DNA from: Nitrosomonas sp.
Lineage (GTDB): Bacteria > Pseudomonadota > Gammaproteobacteria > Burkholderiales > Nitrosomonadaceae
NCBI GenBank assembly: GCA_017879645.1
Contig: JAAEXZ010000007.1
Location: 1-58,335 of the forward strand
Direction: 5' to 3'
Length of the DNA: 58,335 nt
Shown: positions 17,522-28,224 of the stretch, piece by piece
Layout of the letters: each line of letters begins with the position of its first letter
Position numbering within the stretch: the stretch's first letter is position 1
Made by a program: the position numbers and the translations under genes
Notes under the pieces: model-generated
The model's database searches: none
Told to the model about the DNA's origin: nothing
The model's input: only the letters and a program-made list of their open reading frames with translations

Positions 17522-17565
17522 ATTCTATCAAATTGTAATTTGATAGAATAGATGGCATTTGTCCC
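17522..17565 (-). promoter_or_regulatory. Predicted promoter of the second NarL-like regulator, with 28-bp palindrome
   Basis: On the minus strand the box GGGACAAATGCCATCTATT (17565-17547) is followed by 19 bp and TAGAAT (17527-17522) preceded by TTTGA. Box sequence, spacing and -10 region match the oxidase promoter at 16580-16623. Bases 17522-17549 form a perfect 13-bp inverted repeat around GT (arm ATTCTATCAAATT), which covers the -10 and the box edge and could be an operator or a transcript hairpin. Confidence 0.6.
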
Positions 17566-17618
17566 AGCATTGCAGTCTTTTTAAGACTTTTTCCGACAAA
17601 ATATCCCGAATTTGTTCT

Positions 17619-18296
17619 TCACTGAAAATATTTATATTCATGTGCTTTCAGGCATAGTTCAACTTGTTTTTTAACACCCATTTTTTTATATATAACAGAC
17701 AATTGGTTGCGCACCGTCTTTTCGGATATCAACAGTCTTGCGCCAATCTCCTTCGCCGATAGCCCCTGACTCGCCAAGCCAGCGACCCGACGTTCACAGT
17801 TACTCAATTTTGAAGAATCAATTAACACATCATTATTTTGTGTGCCAACCAATTTATTGTGGATGCCATTCGGTACTTTTGTCGATCGAACCGGACGATC
17901 AAACCAACCTTTATCCGATGCAATGGCATGAATCGCCTTGAGTATCATTTTGCAGGAATGACCTTTACTAATGATTCCAGCAGCCCCAGAATGCAATGCC
18001 TGCAAATAAGCACTTTCAGAATTATTCTGTGAGAAAGCAAGCACCCTGCTGTTGGGACTTGCATACATCAGCCGAGCAATTGATTCCGCAACATTGTTGT
18101 TTTCGCTCAACTGCAAATCCAAGATAACGACATCCGGTTTATGCAATTTGACCAACTCAAGTAACTCCTTCATATGAGTCGTTTCAGCAACTAAATGAAA
18201 CGATGCATGATCACTGAATAGCGACCGCAAACCGATACGAACCAACTCTATACTTTCAGCCACCAGAATATTTATTTTCGTATTGTTTGATTTCAT
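17619..18296 (-). CDS. NarL/LuxR-type response regulator with atypical receiver (paralogue)
   Basis: The 225-residue protein has a receiver-like domain (about 8-122) with D60 in VVILDLQ and a lysine in GIISKG. The acidic pocket is VAESI, the same one-acid variant as its neighbour at 16634-17365. A LuxR helix-turn-helix follows (about 162-220). The two proteins share long identical blocks, including ELVRIGLRSLF, EKTVRNQLSVIYKK and the KK(Q)xELCLKA end, so they arose by tandem duplication. A GGAGG site precedes the ATG. It may act with its paralogue, perhaps as a heterodimer; this is inference. Confidence 0.9.
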   Translation of the reverse strand: MKSNNTKINILVAESIELVRIGLRSLFSDHASFHLVAETTHMKELLELVKLHKPDVVILDLQLSENNNVAESIARLMYASPNSRVLAFSQNNSESAYLQALHSGAAGIISKGHSCKMILKAIHAIASDKGWFDRPVRSTKVPNGIHNKLVGTQNNDVLIDSSKLSNCERRVAGLASQGLSAKEIGARLLISEKTVRNQLSVIYKKMGVKKQVELCLKAHEYKYFQ

Positions 18297-18712
18297 TTTG
18301 TGCCCTCCTCAAATTTTGACCCTTCATCTAACGACAACAAACACAGGGTCATGAATTCTGGCAACTGTTTCAGCGTAGCGACGGCCCCTTCCATAAAAAT
18401 GGACTGGCATGGAATCTCTGGACACCCTATACCAATCTGCTTTTTTCATAACTTGCCGATTCTCAAACCCCATCGATAGTCAACTCACCTTTTGTTCGGT
18501 AGCACTCAAATACAAATTTAAAAAATTGCCATACATTGTTCTCATCTTCTCAGCCCAAAACTTAAAAAAATACTGCTTCAGCACATAAATTCAACATGTT
18601 GAAAACAATTCACACAAGCATATTTGTCATGATTACATGATCTATACCCGCAGAACATCATCTATATGAGTGAGATGCATTTTGACTACTTTATTGCTCC
18701 CATATTACAAAA
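18297..18712. other. Intergenic region before the tandem regulators
   Basis: These 416 bp are AT-rich and hold no convincing gene. A short dyad, TCATG-ATTA-CATGA, lies near 18627-18640. The box-plus-TTTGATARAAT promoter seen twice downstream is not repeated here. The promoter of the 17619-18296 gene must lie here but could not be assigned. Confidence 0.5.
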
Positions 18713-19852
18713 TTAAAAATCAGTCGAGGGATGCGATCGACAAAAATTGACCAGATCCCGCTGATTCTTGGTGCGCGTTTTTGCAAACAATGCTTTGAGG
18801 TGAGAACGTAATGTATTGATACTAATATTTAATATACTGGCGATTTCGCGAGTACCCTGTTGTCGCAACAAATGCTCAAGAACTCGCATCTCTGCATTCG
18901 TCAGTCCGTACAATCCGGCAAAAGTCACGAGCGCGTTATTCTTGCACTGACTGACTTCGGTAATGATCACCATGACTCTGGCCAACATATCTGATCGCTC
19001 TCCTGGTATGGCTTTAATAGGTGAAAATAACGCGATTCGAGTGGCAAAGGAGGAAAGGTGATCAAATTTCTGCACGCCTCCCATACCTTCCATCGCGTTG
19101 CGCAAGGCGATCCTAAGTGCACTATTTTCAGCCGAATCATGACTGTACAACTGATTTTGCTTGATAGTCAGATTACCCTGGCAAAGCATCGATTCGGCTT
19201 TCCGATTGGCAAACACTACCCTGGATGTCTCATCCAGGAAAATAATGGCATCCCCACTCTGATCGAAAGCTTGTTCCATCAACTGACACCTCTGCTTTTC
19301 CTCGATCATTTTGCGGCGAATCAACAGCGAGCGCTGAAAATGCGGCATCAAATGCCGGATCAAGTCTTCATCCTGTTGATTGAACGGTTCAGCCGAAAAT
19401 GATTTATAAAAACTAAGCACAACCGGATTGGGGTGTTGCTGCGCAGATTCTTCGATAATCGAGGTCAGAACGACCCCGGTTCCATTCATCATGGGTTTAA
19501 AAAAATCGCAATAGATCTCGGTATCCTTGAATGAACGTCGATCAATGAACTGGTCACCGTGAAAAATCGCGCCACTATAAGCCAATTGATGCTGGGTGGC
19601 GCCAGCCCGCCAAATATCATGCTTCCAGTGATAGGCTTCATAAGCTTTTGCGGCATCAATACCGGCATGAAGCAATGGGGACAGCACAATCATCTGATTA
19701 TTGGTACTTTCCGGCGAACCAAACAATATGCTGTCTTCGGCCTTGAGAAGTCGTGCAAGTCGCTGTACAACGACAGGCCATTGCGTGTCATCCAAGGCAG
19801 CATCATAAATTTGAGCGATGAGTGCATTTACTTTTTCTAAATCATATTGCAT
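18713..19852 (-). CDS. LuxR-family regulator with PAS-like sensor domain
   Basis: A 379-residue protein (ATG at 19852; a TTG start would add five residues). The N-terminal 170 residues are of no recognised family. A PAS-like segment follows (about 195-310, with AFDQSGDAIIFLDETSRVVFANRKAE). The C-terminus is a LuxR helix-turn-helix (about 315-375, GLTNAEMRVLEHLL ... EIASILNISINTLRSHLKALFAKT). There is no receiver domain, so it probably senses a small ligand or redox state directly. It is the most upstream gene of the same-strand series leading to the oxidase operon and may control the tandem regulators. Confidence 0.85.
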   Translation of the reverse strand: MQYDLEKVNALIAQIYDAALDDTQWPVVVQRLARLLKAEDSILFGSPESTNNQMIVLSPLLHAGIDAAKAYEAYHWKHDIWRAGATQHQLAYSGAIFHGDQFIDRRSFKDTEIYCDFFKPMMNGTGVVLTSIIEESAQQHPNPVVLSFYKSFSAEPFNQQDEDLIRHLMPHFQRSLLIRRKMIEEKQRCQLMEQAFDQSGDAIIFLDETSRVVFANRKAESMLCQGNLTIKQNQLYSHDSAENSALRIALRNAMEGMGGVQKFDHLSSFATRIALFSPIKAIPGERSDMLARVMVIITEVSQCKNNALVTFAGLYGLTNAEMRVLEHLLRQQGTREIASILNISINTLRSHLKALFAKTRTKNQRDLVNFCRSHPSTDF

Positions 19853-20276
19853 GGTAAAAGCTCGCAAAAATCCAAACTGTTATTGATTTACCCTGAATAA
19901 CCTGTTTTTCATACGTCGCACATCGGATAGCTAGTTCTCTCAGAAAATGAGTGTCTCGCCTCCACAATGCTAAGCTTGACTCGTGACGTTCCATTATCAG
20001 CACATGCACTTGGCTTTGCTGTGACAATTGCCACCGACAAAACGGCCAACTTAATTTTTAAGTGGGTGTACCACTGGAGATATATTACGAAGTGATGGAT
20101 TCAGTATGTTGATCGAACGCAACATCCTAACGGATAGCGGCTATGGAAGAAGCTATGGGAATAGGGAACGAAAAAAAGATGATACACCTGGCATTTTGGG
20201 TCCTCCCTTATCGCAGTCAAAGATTAACTGGATAAGAAATGCGACCTCGTTTTATTCAGTTCAGAAAACCGGTCAA
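19853..20276. other. Intergenic region between gatB and the LuxR-type gene
   Basis: These 424 bp contain no supported gene. A hairpin with 8 of 9 pairs (CCAACTTAA / TTAAGTGGG, loop TTT) lies at 20046-20066, some 210 bp beyond gatB. It lacks a T-tract, so its role is unclear. A frame at 20106-20366 runs into gatB and looks spurious. Confidence 0.5.
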
Positions 20277-21716
20277 TCAGGCTTCCAGCTTTCTTTTGAG
20301 CATGGCATTTACTTGTGCAGGATTCGCCTTACCCTGCGTGGCTTTCATAATCTGACCAATGAGTGAGTTGAAAGCCTTCTCCTTGCCACCACGAAAATCG
20401 GCAACCTGCTGGGGATTGGCCGTCAGTACCTGATCAATCAGTGTTTCAAGTGCACCATCGTCGGAGATCTGTTTCAGCCCTTTTTCGGCAATAATGGTAT
20501 CGACATCCTGTCCAAACTCACCTTTCCACAGGCTGTCAAATACCGTTTTGGCCGCCTTGCCAGAAATGGTTTTGTCGACAATCCTTGCCAGCAGGGTCGC
20601 AAGCCGGTCCGGACTGATCGGGCAGGAACCGATCTCGATACCATCCTTGTTCAATTGCCCGCTGATTTCCCCCATGATCCAGTTGGCACACAGTTTTCCC
20701 TGGCCTGGCAAATGTCCGACCGTCGCTTCAAAAAAATCGGCGGTTTCCCGCGAAGCGGTCAGTACCGACGCATCGTACTGCGACAGTGCAAATTCGGTCA
20801 TATAACGCTCCTGGCGTACACGAGGTAATTCCGGTAGCGCTCGTCCAATCTGTTCGATCCATGCGGGAGAAATTTCCAGAGGCAGCAGATCGGGATCAGG
20901 GAAATAGCGGTAATCGTTGGCATCTTCCTTGGTTCGCATGGTGCGCGTCTCGTCCCGGTTGGCGTCGTACAAACGGGTTTCCTGACGAATCACCCCACCA
21001 TCTTCCAGAATCTCGATTTGCCGACCGACCTCGAAATCAATGGCTTTCTCCAGAAAACGGAAGGAATTGAGATTCTTGATTTCGCATCGTGTGCCGAGTT
21101 TTTCCGTACCTTTGGGGCGCACCGAAACATTGGCATCACAGCGAAACGATCCTTCCTGCATGTTGCCATCACAAATGCCAATCCAGCGTACCAACGCATG
21201 CAATGTCTTGGCATAAGCCACTGCTTCGGCACTGCTACGTATATCAGGTTCGGACACAATTTCAAGCAGCGGTGTCCCTGCACGATTCAGATCGATACCG
21301 CTCATGCCATGGAAATCCTCATGCAACGATTTGCCGGCATCTTCTTCCAAGTGTGCGCGCGTCAATCGGATTACTTTCTCACCACTTTCTGTTTGAATCC
21401 GGATGGTTCCACCCTGCACCACCGGCAACTCATACTGACTGATCTGATAACCTTTTGGTAAATCCGGATAAAAATAATTCTTGCGCGCAAAAATAGATGG
21501 CGAATTGATGGCTGCCCCAACCGACAAACCAAACCGGATGGCGCGTTCAACCGCTCCTTTGTTCAATACCGGCAACACGCCGGGCAATGCCAGATCGATA
21601 GCGCATGCCTGGGTATTGGGTGGTGCGCCATAGGCTGTTGAAGCACCTGAAAAAATTTTGGACCGCGTTGAAAGTTGAGCATGCACTTCCAGACCAATGA
21701 CGATTTCCCACTGCAT
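20277..21716 (-). CDS. gatB: Aspartyl/glutamyl-tRNA amidotransferase subunit B
   Basis: GatB binds misacylated Glu-tRNA(Gln) or Asp-tRNA(Asn), and activates it for amidation by ammonia from GatA. The N-terminus [15 protein letters not shown] and the block [15 protein letters not shown] are family signatures, and the C-terminal YqeY-like tail ends [16 protein letters not shown] start at the ATG at 21716 (479 residues), the standard family start. The upstream extension is uncharacteristic. It is the last gene of gatC-gatA-gatB. Confidence 0.97.
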   Translation of the reverse strand: MQWEIVIGLEVHAQLSTRSKIFSGASTAYGAPPNTQACAIDLALPGVLPVLNKGAVERAIRFGLSVGAAINSPSIFARKNYFYPDLPKGYQISQYELPVVQGGTIRIQTESGEKVIRLTRAHLEEDAGKSLHEDFHGMSGIDLNRAGTPLLEIVSEPDIRSSAEAVAYAKTLHALVRWIGICDGNMQEGSFRCDANVSVRPKGTEKLGTRCEIKNLNSFRFLEKAIDFEVGRQIEILEDGGVIRQETRLYDANRDETRTMRTKEDANDYRYFPDPDLLPLEISPAWIEQIGRALPELPRVRQERYMTEFALSQYDASVLTASRETADFFEATVGHLPGQGKLCANWIMGEISGQLNKDGIEIGSCPISPDRLATLLARIVDKTISGKAAKTVFDSLWKGEFGQDVDTIIAEKGLKQISDDGALETLIDQVLTANPQQVADFRGGKEKAFNSLIGQIMKATQGKANPAQVNAMLKRKLEA

Positions 21717-21762
21717 GATTTGATTTCCGGCTAAAAATTGGGTTTCACGATAACGGACGAAC

Positions 21763-23211
21763 TCAGACGGGTGATTGCACATGCCAGTCAGTGACCTGCT
21801 GATACTGATGGGCAATATTCAGTAACTGTGCTTCCCTGAAATAATTACCGATGAGATGCAGACCGATAGGTCGCCTTTTCTCACCGAATCCCACCGGAAT
21901 CGACATCGCCGGCATTCCGGTCAGATTGGCTGCACTGGTGTAGATATCCGACAGATACATCTGGATCGGATCGCCACTCTTTTCTCCCAGATTGAATGCC
22001 ACGGTGGGTGTCGTGGGTCCCATGATGACATCGCACTGTTGATAGGCATCGGCAAAATCCTGTGCGATCAGTCGCCGCAGTTTCTGCGCCTTGATGTAAT
22101 ACGCATCATAGTAACCATGGGACAACACGTAAGTTCCGATCAGGATTCGGCGCTTGACCTCGGCACCAAAACCTTGCGCCCGGGATTTACGGTACATATC
22201 CGCCAGATCGGTATACGATTCGGCACGATAGCCATAGCGCACGCCGTCGAAACGCGACAAGTTACTCGAGGCTTCCGCCGGCGCCAGCACATAATAAACG
22301 GGAATCGACAAGGGCACATTCGGCAGCGATATTTCGACCGTCTGTGCACCCAGTTTGCGAAATTCTTCCAAGGCATGGGTCACTGCCAGTTCAACCTCGC
22401 TGCTCATGCCGGCGGCGAAGTATTCCTTCGGCAAGCCGATACGCAAACCATGCAACGGCTTCTGCAGTTCGCCAGCATAGTCTTCCACATCTCGCTGCAG
22501 GCTCGTGGAATCACGTGCATCGAAACCTACCATGACATTCAGCAGCAAAGCCAGGTCTTCAGCCGATTTGGCCATCGGCCCACCCTGATCCAGACTGGAC
22601 GCAAAAGCAATCATGCCGTATCGCGATACCAGACCGTAAGTGGGTTTGATTCCTGAAATCCCGCACAATGCAGCAGGTTGCCGGATGGAACCGCCAGTGT
22701 CGGTACCGGTGGCGGCCGGCGCCAATCGGGCTGCAACGGCGCAAGCCGCGCCACCTGAACTGCCCCCCGGTACGGCAGTAACATCCCAAGGATTCCTGAC
22801 GAAACCATAATGCGAGGTCTCATTGCTCGAACCCATGGCGAACTCATCCATGTTGGTCTTGCCGATATTGACTGCTCCCGCCGCATTGAAGCGTTCGATG
22901 ACGCCTGCATCGTAGGGGGACACAAAATTCGACAACATTTTTGATCCACAGGTCGTCAACCAGCCTTTGGCACAAAAAATATCCTTCTGCGCCACCGGAA
23001 TGCCTGTCAACGGACCGGACCGGCCAGAAGCGATTAGGGCATCTGCTGTTTGTGCTTGCGCCAGACTCATTTCCTCGTTTACCGTGATGAAGGCATTGTA
23101 CTCGGGGTTCAGGCGCTTGATGCGATCGAGGCATTCTGTCGTCAGCTCGACACTGGAAATTTTTTTCTGGGCAAGTTGACCGGACAACTGCTTGAGGCTG
23201 GCATTTAGCAT
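21763..23211 (-). CDS. gatA: Aspartyl/glutamyl-tRNA amidotransferase subunit A
   Basis: GatA is the glutaminase subunit that releases ammonia for transamidation of Glu-tRNA(Gln)/Asp-tRNA(Asn). The 482-residue protein carries the amidase signature with the Ser-cisSer-Lys triad visible as K76 (VAQKDIF), S151 (GGSSGG) and S175 (DTGGSIRQP). It lies 91 bp after gatC and 46 bp before gatB. Presence of GatCAB implies that at least one of Gln-tRNA or Asn-tRNA is made indirectly. Confidence 0.97.
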   Translation of the reverse strand: MLNASLKQLSGQLAQKKISSVELTTECLDRIKRLNPEYNAFITVNEEMSLAQAQTADALIASGRSGPLTGIPVAQKDIFCAKGWLTTCGSKMLSNFVSPYDAGVIERFNAAGAVNIGKTNMDEFAMGSSNETSHYGFVRNPWDVTAVPGGSSGGAACAVAARLAPAATGTDTGGSIRQPAALCGISGIKPTYGLVSRYGMIAFASSLDQGGPMAKSAEDLALLLNVMVGFDARDSTSLQRDVEDYAGELQKPLHGLRIGLPKEYFAAGMSSEVELAVTHALEEFRKLGAQTVEISLPNVPLSIPVYYVLAPAEASSNLSRFDGVRYGYRAESYTDLADMYRKSRAQGFGAEVKRRILIGTYVLSHGYYDAYYIKAQKLRRLIAQDFADAYQQCDVIMGPTTPTVAFNLGEKSGDPIQMYLSDIYTSAANLTGMPAMSIPVGFGEKRRPIGLHLIGNYFREAQLLNIAHQYQQVTDWHVQSPV

Positions 23212-23302
23212 GATTTATGAAAAAGGATAGAATTCGCTTAAAACAGGGTTTAACAGATCAGGTGCTCGGATAAACAGTAGCGTTCTGATTATCCACGACC
23301 AT

Positions 23303-23590
23303 TCATTCGATGACTTTGGGAACCAGATATAACCCGGCCTCTACGTCGGGTGCAATGGATTGAAACAATTCACGCTGATCCATTTCGGTGACTGTATCCT
23401 CGCGCAAGCGCTGCGTCACGCTTTGGGCATGTGACATGGGTTCAACATTTGATGCATCAACGGCCTGCATGGATTCGATAAGACCGAAGATCCCCGAAAG
23501 CTGGGTCAGGGCAGCATTGGCCTCATCTTCATTAATTTCAATGTATGCGAGATCAGCAATACGTTTTACATCATCGACAGTCAGAGTCAT
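23303..23590 (-). CDS. gatC: Aspartyl/glutamyl-tRNA amidotransferase subunit C
   Basis: A 95-residue protein with the GatC pattern: [17 protein letters not shown] at the start, then LRED and ending [16 protein letters not shown]. GatC wraps around and stabilises the GatA-GatB complex. It is the first gene of gatCAB and is divergent from mreB across 135 bp, the usual betaproteobacterial arrangement. Confidence 0.96.
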   Translation of the reverse strand: MTLTVDDVKRIADLAYIEINEDEANAALTQLSGIFGLIESMQAVDASNVEPMSHAQSVTQRLREDTVTEMDQRELFQSIAPDVEAGLYLVPKVIE

Positions 23591-23674
23591 GTTAAATTGG
23601 CAGCCTTATATTTGAATGCGTATTAGGGTATTATGCCCGATTTCAACCGGCGTATTATTTTTTGGTGGTTCTAA

Positions 23675-24784
<1,110 letters not shown>

Positions 24785-24852
24785 GTAAATCCGGCAGTTC
24801 ACTTTTCAAATCCTTGAATGACGGACTGCCAGCATAATCAATACTGGAAGTC

Positions 24853-25743
24853 ATGACAGCTGATCCTCAGTTTTTCAGGCATGGACCAGGTCCATTTGCG
24901 CGACTGTTCGTATTCGCACTGCTCGCTTGCATTCTTATTGCCGAAGACTTGCGATTCAAGCAGTTCCCGGAATTACGCCAAGCTGTCGGCATAGTCGTTT
25001 TTCCTCTGCAAAAAATTGCCTATATCCCGACCAACATTTATGACCAGATTGAAAAACTGATCGCCAGTTTCTATCTCGTTGAAGAAAATCAGTGGTTGAA
25101 ACAGCAATACCAGGAAGATCGCGAGAAATTACTGAAATTACAGTCACTGGAAGCGGAAAATGTGCAATTACGCAAGCTGCTGGGCGCCATGCAAGGTATC
25201 GAGACCGATACACATACTCAAGCTGTCATGGCAGAAATCCTGTACACACCCCGCGATCCGTTCAATCATAAAATTACGCTCAACAAGGGTAGCCAGCACG
25301 ACATCAAACTGGGACAGGCCGTCATTGACGATCAGGGTATCGTCGGACAGATTACGCGTATTTATCCTTGGTCTTCGGAAGTCACATTACTGATTGACAA
25401 GAATCATTCGGTTCCGGTACAAGTAGTTCGCAACGGACTACGCTCCGTCATTTCCGGTACGGGAAAACAGGATGCCCTGCTGTTGCGCTATTTGTCCGTC
25501 AACACGGACATCATTCCCGGCGATCTGTTAGTCACATCGGGAATCGGTGGCATCTACCCTCCGGGTATCCCAGTTGCAACGGTTGATAAAATTGAGCGGG
25601 ATCCTGTGGATGATTTTGCGCACATCATCGGTACACCGATCGCTGGCGTCGATCGTAATCGCCAGGTCCTGATTCTATCGTTAACACCGCCTCCTGCGGA
25701 CGAACTTGCAGAGACAGTCAAAATTGAATCGCAAAGTAAATAA
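24853..25743 (+). CDS. mreC: Rod-shape-determining protein MreC
   Basis: The 296-residue protein has one N-terminal membrane helix (about 14-30), a periplasmic coiled coil (about 70-110) and the beta-barrel MreC core (ILYTPRDPFNHKITLNKG, then GVDRNRQ near the end). MreC activates PBP2-RodA in the elongasome. The 3' end overlaps the mreD frame. Confidence 0.96.
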   Translation: MTADPQFFRHGPGPFARLFVFALLACILIAEDLRFKQFPELRQAVGIVVFPLQKIAYIPTNIYDQIEKLIASFYLVEENQWLKQQYQEDREKLLKLQSLEAENVQLRKLLGAMQGIETDTHTQAVMAEILYTPRDPFNHKITLNKGSQHDIKLGQAVIDDQGIVGQITRIYPWSSEVTLLIDKNHSVPVQVVRNGLRSVISGTGKQDALLLRYLSVNTDIIPGDLLVTSGIGGIYPPGIPVATVDKIERDPVDDFAHIIGTPIAGVDRNRQVLILSLTPPPADELAETVKIESQSK

Positions 25744-26275
25744 CGACAATCACTCTGATGCAGAGGGTTATTTTCGAGAAGAAATCTACTTGCCGGCCAG
25801 TACGGGCTATATTCTGCTCAGCCTGATCATTGCGCTCACTCTGAATCTATTGCCGCTGCAACAGGAATTCCTGATCTATCGTCCCGATTTCGTCGCCATC
25901 ACACTGATTTACTGGTGCGTCAACGAGTCGCACAAAATGGGCATGAGCATTGCATTTCTCATGGGATTGATGATGGATGCCGGCAATACCAGCATATTCG
26001 GCCAGCACGCACTGGCTTATTGCATTGCCGTCTACCTCGCGTTGATTCTCGGGCGCCGGTTGCGCATCTTCAGTCTGATGCAGCAGGCTCCGCAAGTCGG
26101 TTTAATCTTGTTTGTCATGCAAGCCATCATCGTTCTGGTTGCCATCGCCGGCGGTTCCAACTTTCCCGGATGGCAGTATTTCTCGGCCACCCTCTCCGGT
26201 ATCCTGCTTTGGGCACCCATTGCGGTTCTGATCAGCATACCGCTGAAACAAAAACCTGATCCCGATGCGCTATGA
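25706..26275 (+). CDS. mreD: Rod-shape-determining protein MreD
   Basis: A membrane protein of up to 189 residues with about five helices (LPASTGYILLSLIIALTLNLLP at the start of the first). It belongs to the elongasome with MreC. No ATG or GTG exists at the expected start: the frame opens at TTG 25706, and a second TTG at 25724 is possible. Both lie inside the mreC end, so translation is probably coupled to mreC. The stop overlaps the mrdA ATG by 4 bp (ATGA). Confidence 0.88.
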   Translation: MQRQSKLNRKVNNDNHSDAEGYFREEIYLPASTGYILLSLIIALTLNLLPLQQEFLIYRPDFVAITLIYWCVNESHKMGMSIAFLMGLMMDAGNTSIFGQHALAYCIAVYLALILGRRLRIFSLMQQAPQVGLILFVMQAIIVLVAIAGGSNFPGWQYFSATLSGILLWAPIAVLISIPLKQKPDPDAL

Positions 26276-28185
26276 ATCACAAGGTCGAACTACGAAATCA
26301 TCCTGAAGAACTGCGTAAATTTCGCATTCGCCTGGCAGTCAGTAGCGGATTCGTCATCCTGTTCTTTTCGATTCTGTATGTCCGATTCTATTATCTGCAG
26401 GTCACCCAGCAAGACCATTACCATACCTTGGCAGAAGCCAACCGGATTTCCATATTGCCACTGGTTCCGAATCGCGGCCTGATCTTTGATCGGCACGGCA
26501 AGACACTGGCGCAAAATTATTCCGCGTATACATTGGAAGTCATTCCCAGCAAGGTGCCGAATCTCGATGCTACACTCGATGAACTGGCAACATTGATCGA
26601 GATCACTCCCACCGATCGCCAGCGTTTCAAGAAATTGCTCAGGGAAAGCAAGCGCTTCAAGAGCTTGCCTATTCGCAGCCGGTTGACCGACTTGGAAATC
26701 GCCAGTTTTGCCGTTAACCGCTACCGTTTCCCCGGTATCGAGATCAAGGCCCGCGTGTTTCGCCAGTATCCGGAAAAAGAGCGGGTATCGCATGTTGTCG
26801 GCTATATCAGCCGTATCAACGATCAGGATCTGGAACAACTCGAATCCAGCGGGGAACTGAATAACTATCGCGGTTCACAACATATCGGCAAAATCGGCAT
26901 AGAGCAAAGCTACGAAAGACAGTTGCACGGTATTGCCGGTTTTGAGGAAGTGGAAACGGATGCAGCAGGTCGCTCCATCCGGGTCTTGTCGCGCACTCCC
27001 CCGACCCCAGGTAACAATCTGATCCTGACATTGGATCTGGGATTACAGGAAGCAGCCGAGAAAGCTTTTGGTGAATTTCGTGGTGCTCTCGTAGCCCTGG
27101 ATCCGAATAACGGCGAAATTCTCGCTTTTGTCAGCAAACCGGGCTATGACAATAACCTGTTCATTGGCGGCATCGATCAGGAAAACTGGAATCTGCTCAA
27201 CCATTCCATCGATCGTCCCCTGAACAACCGTGCACTGCGCGGCGTCTATCCCCCGGGTTCCACATTCAAGCCATTCATGGCACTAGCTGCGTTGGAGCTG
27301 GGAAAACGCACGCCCGAATACACCATGAGCGATCCGGGATTCTTTTCTTTACCCGGCGTGGATCGCCGTTATCGCGACTGGAAGCCCGGAGGTCATGGAC
27401 GTGTCAATCTGCACCGCTCCCTGGTAGTTTCCTGTGACACTTATTACTACAGCCTGGCCAATGATCTGGGCATCGACAACATTCACAATTTCATTGGCCA
27501 GTTCGGGTTGGGTAAAAAAACAGGTATTGATATCGAGGGAGAAGTATCCGGACTCCTGCCCTCGGCAGCCTGGAAAATGAAGCAGTACAAACAAAAATGG
27601 TATGCCGGAGACACCATCTCGGTCGCCATCGGACAGGGATACAATCTGACCACGCCACTGCAGCTTGCTTTCGCGACCATGATCATCGCCAACAATGGCA
27701 AAGCTTATCTGCCCCATCTGGTCAAGCAGGTTCAAAACAGCAAAACGGGCAATACCGAGGAGGTGCCCGCCAAATTGCTCTACCAGGTCAACATGAAACC
27801 CAGTCATCTGGAAATCGTCAAGAATGCACTCGTCGATGTCACCCGCCCTGGCGGCACGGCTGCAAAAGCCGGTATCAATGCCGGTTACTCGTTTGCCGGA
27901 AAAACAGGCACGTCACAAGTGATCGGTATTAAACAGGGCGAGCGATACAATGAAAAATCGATCAATGAGCGACATCGGGACCATGCCATGTTCATCGCCT
28001 ACGCCCCTGCGGACGATCCCAAGATTGCACTGGCTGTGCTGGTCGAAAATAGCGGTACGGGGGGTTCGACCGCAGCACCGATTGCCCGCAAGGTTTTTGA
28101 TTATTACCTGCTCGGACAGCACCCCGAACCCACAATTGCACAGTTATCCGAACCTGCCGATGAGCATCAGCATGACCATCTGTAA
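26272..28185 (+). CDS. mrdA: Penicillin-binding protein 2 (peptidoglycan DD-transpeptidase)
   Basis: The 637-residue protein crosslinks peptidoglycan for cell elongation. It has an N-terminal membrane anchor (about 22-44), a dimerisation/pedestal domain and a transpeptidase domain. The transpeptidase motifs are S330-T-F-K333 (catalytic serine), S387-C-D389 (the PBP2 form of SxN) and K544-T-G546. It overlaps mreD by 4 bp and is followed after 39 bp by rodA, its glycosyltransferase partner. Confidence 0.97.
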   Translation: MNHKVELRNHPEELRKFRIRLAVSSGFVILFFSILYVRFYYLQVTQQDHYHTLAEANRISILPLVPNRGLIFDRHGKTLAQNYSAYTLEVIPSKVPNLDATLDELATLIEITPTDRQRFKKLLRESKRFKSLPIRSRLTDLEIASFAVNRYRFPGIEIKARVFRQYPEKERVSHVVGYISRINDQDLEQLESSGELNNYRGSQHIGKIGIEQSYERQLHGIAGFEEVETDAAGRSIRVLSRTPPTPGNNLILTLDLGLQEAAEKAFGEFRGALVALDPNNGEILAFVSKPGYDNNLFIGGIDQENWNLLNHSIDRPLNNRALRGVYPPGSTFKPFMALAALELGKRTPEYTMSDPGFFSLPGVDRRYRDWKPGGHGRVNLHRSLVVSCDTYYYSLANDLGIDNIHNFIGQFGLGKKTGIDIEGEVSGLLPSAAWKMKQYKQKWYAGDTISVAIGQGYNLTTPLQLAFATMIIANNGKAYLPHLVKQVQNSKTGNTEEVPAKLLYQVNMKPSHLEIVKNALVDVTRPGGTAAKAGINAGYSFAGKTGTSQVIGIKQGERYNEKSINERHRDHAMFIAYAPADDPKIALAVLVENSGTGGSTAAPIARKVFDYYLLGQHPEPTIAQLSEPADEHQHDHL

Positions 28186-28224
28186 TCGGCCGAAATTACA
28201 GCGCGCATTCATGCCAGCAACATC

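Noticed and set aside
20046-20080. lux-box-like dyad before the gatB end
   Set aside because: Only short imperfect arms; it lies downstream of both flanking minus-strand starts that it might control, and no AHL synthase gene is present.
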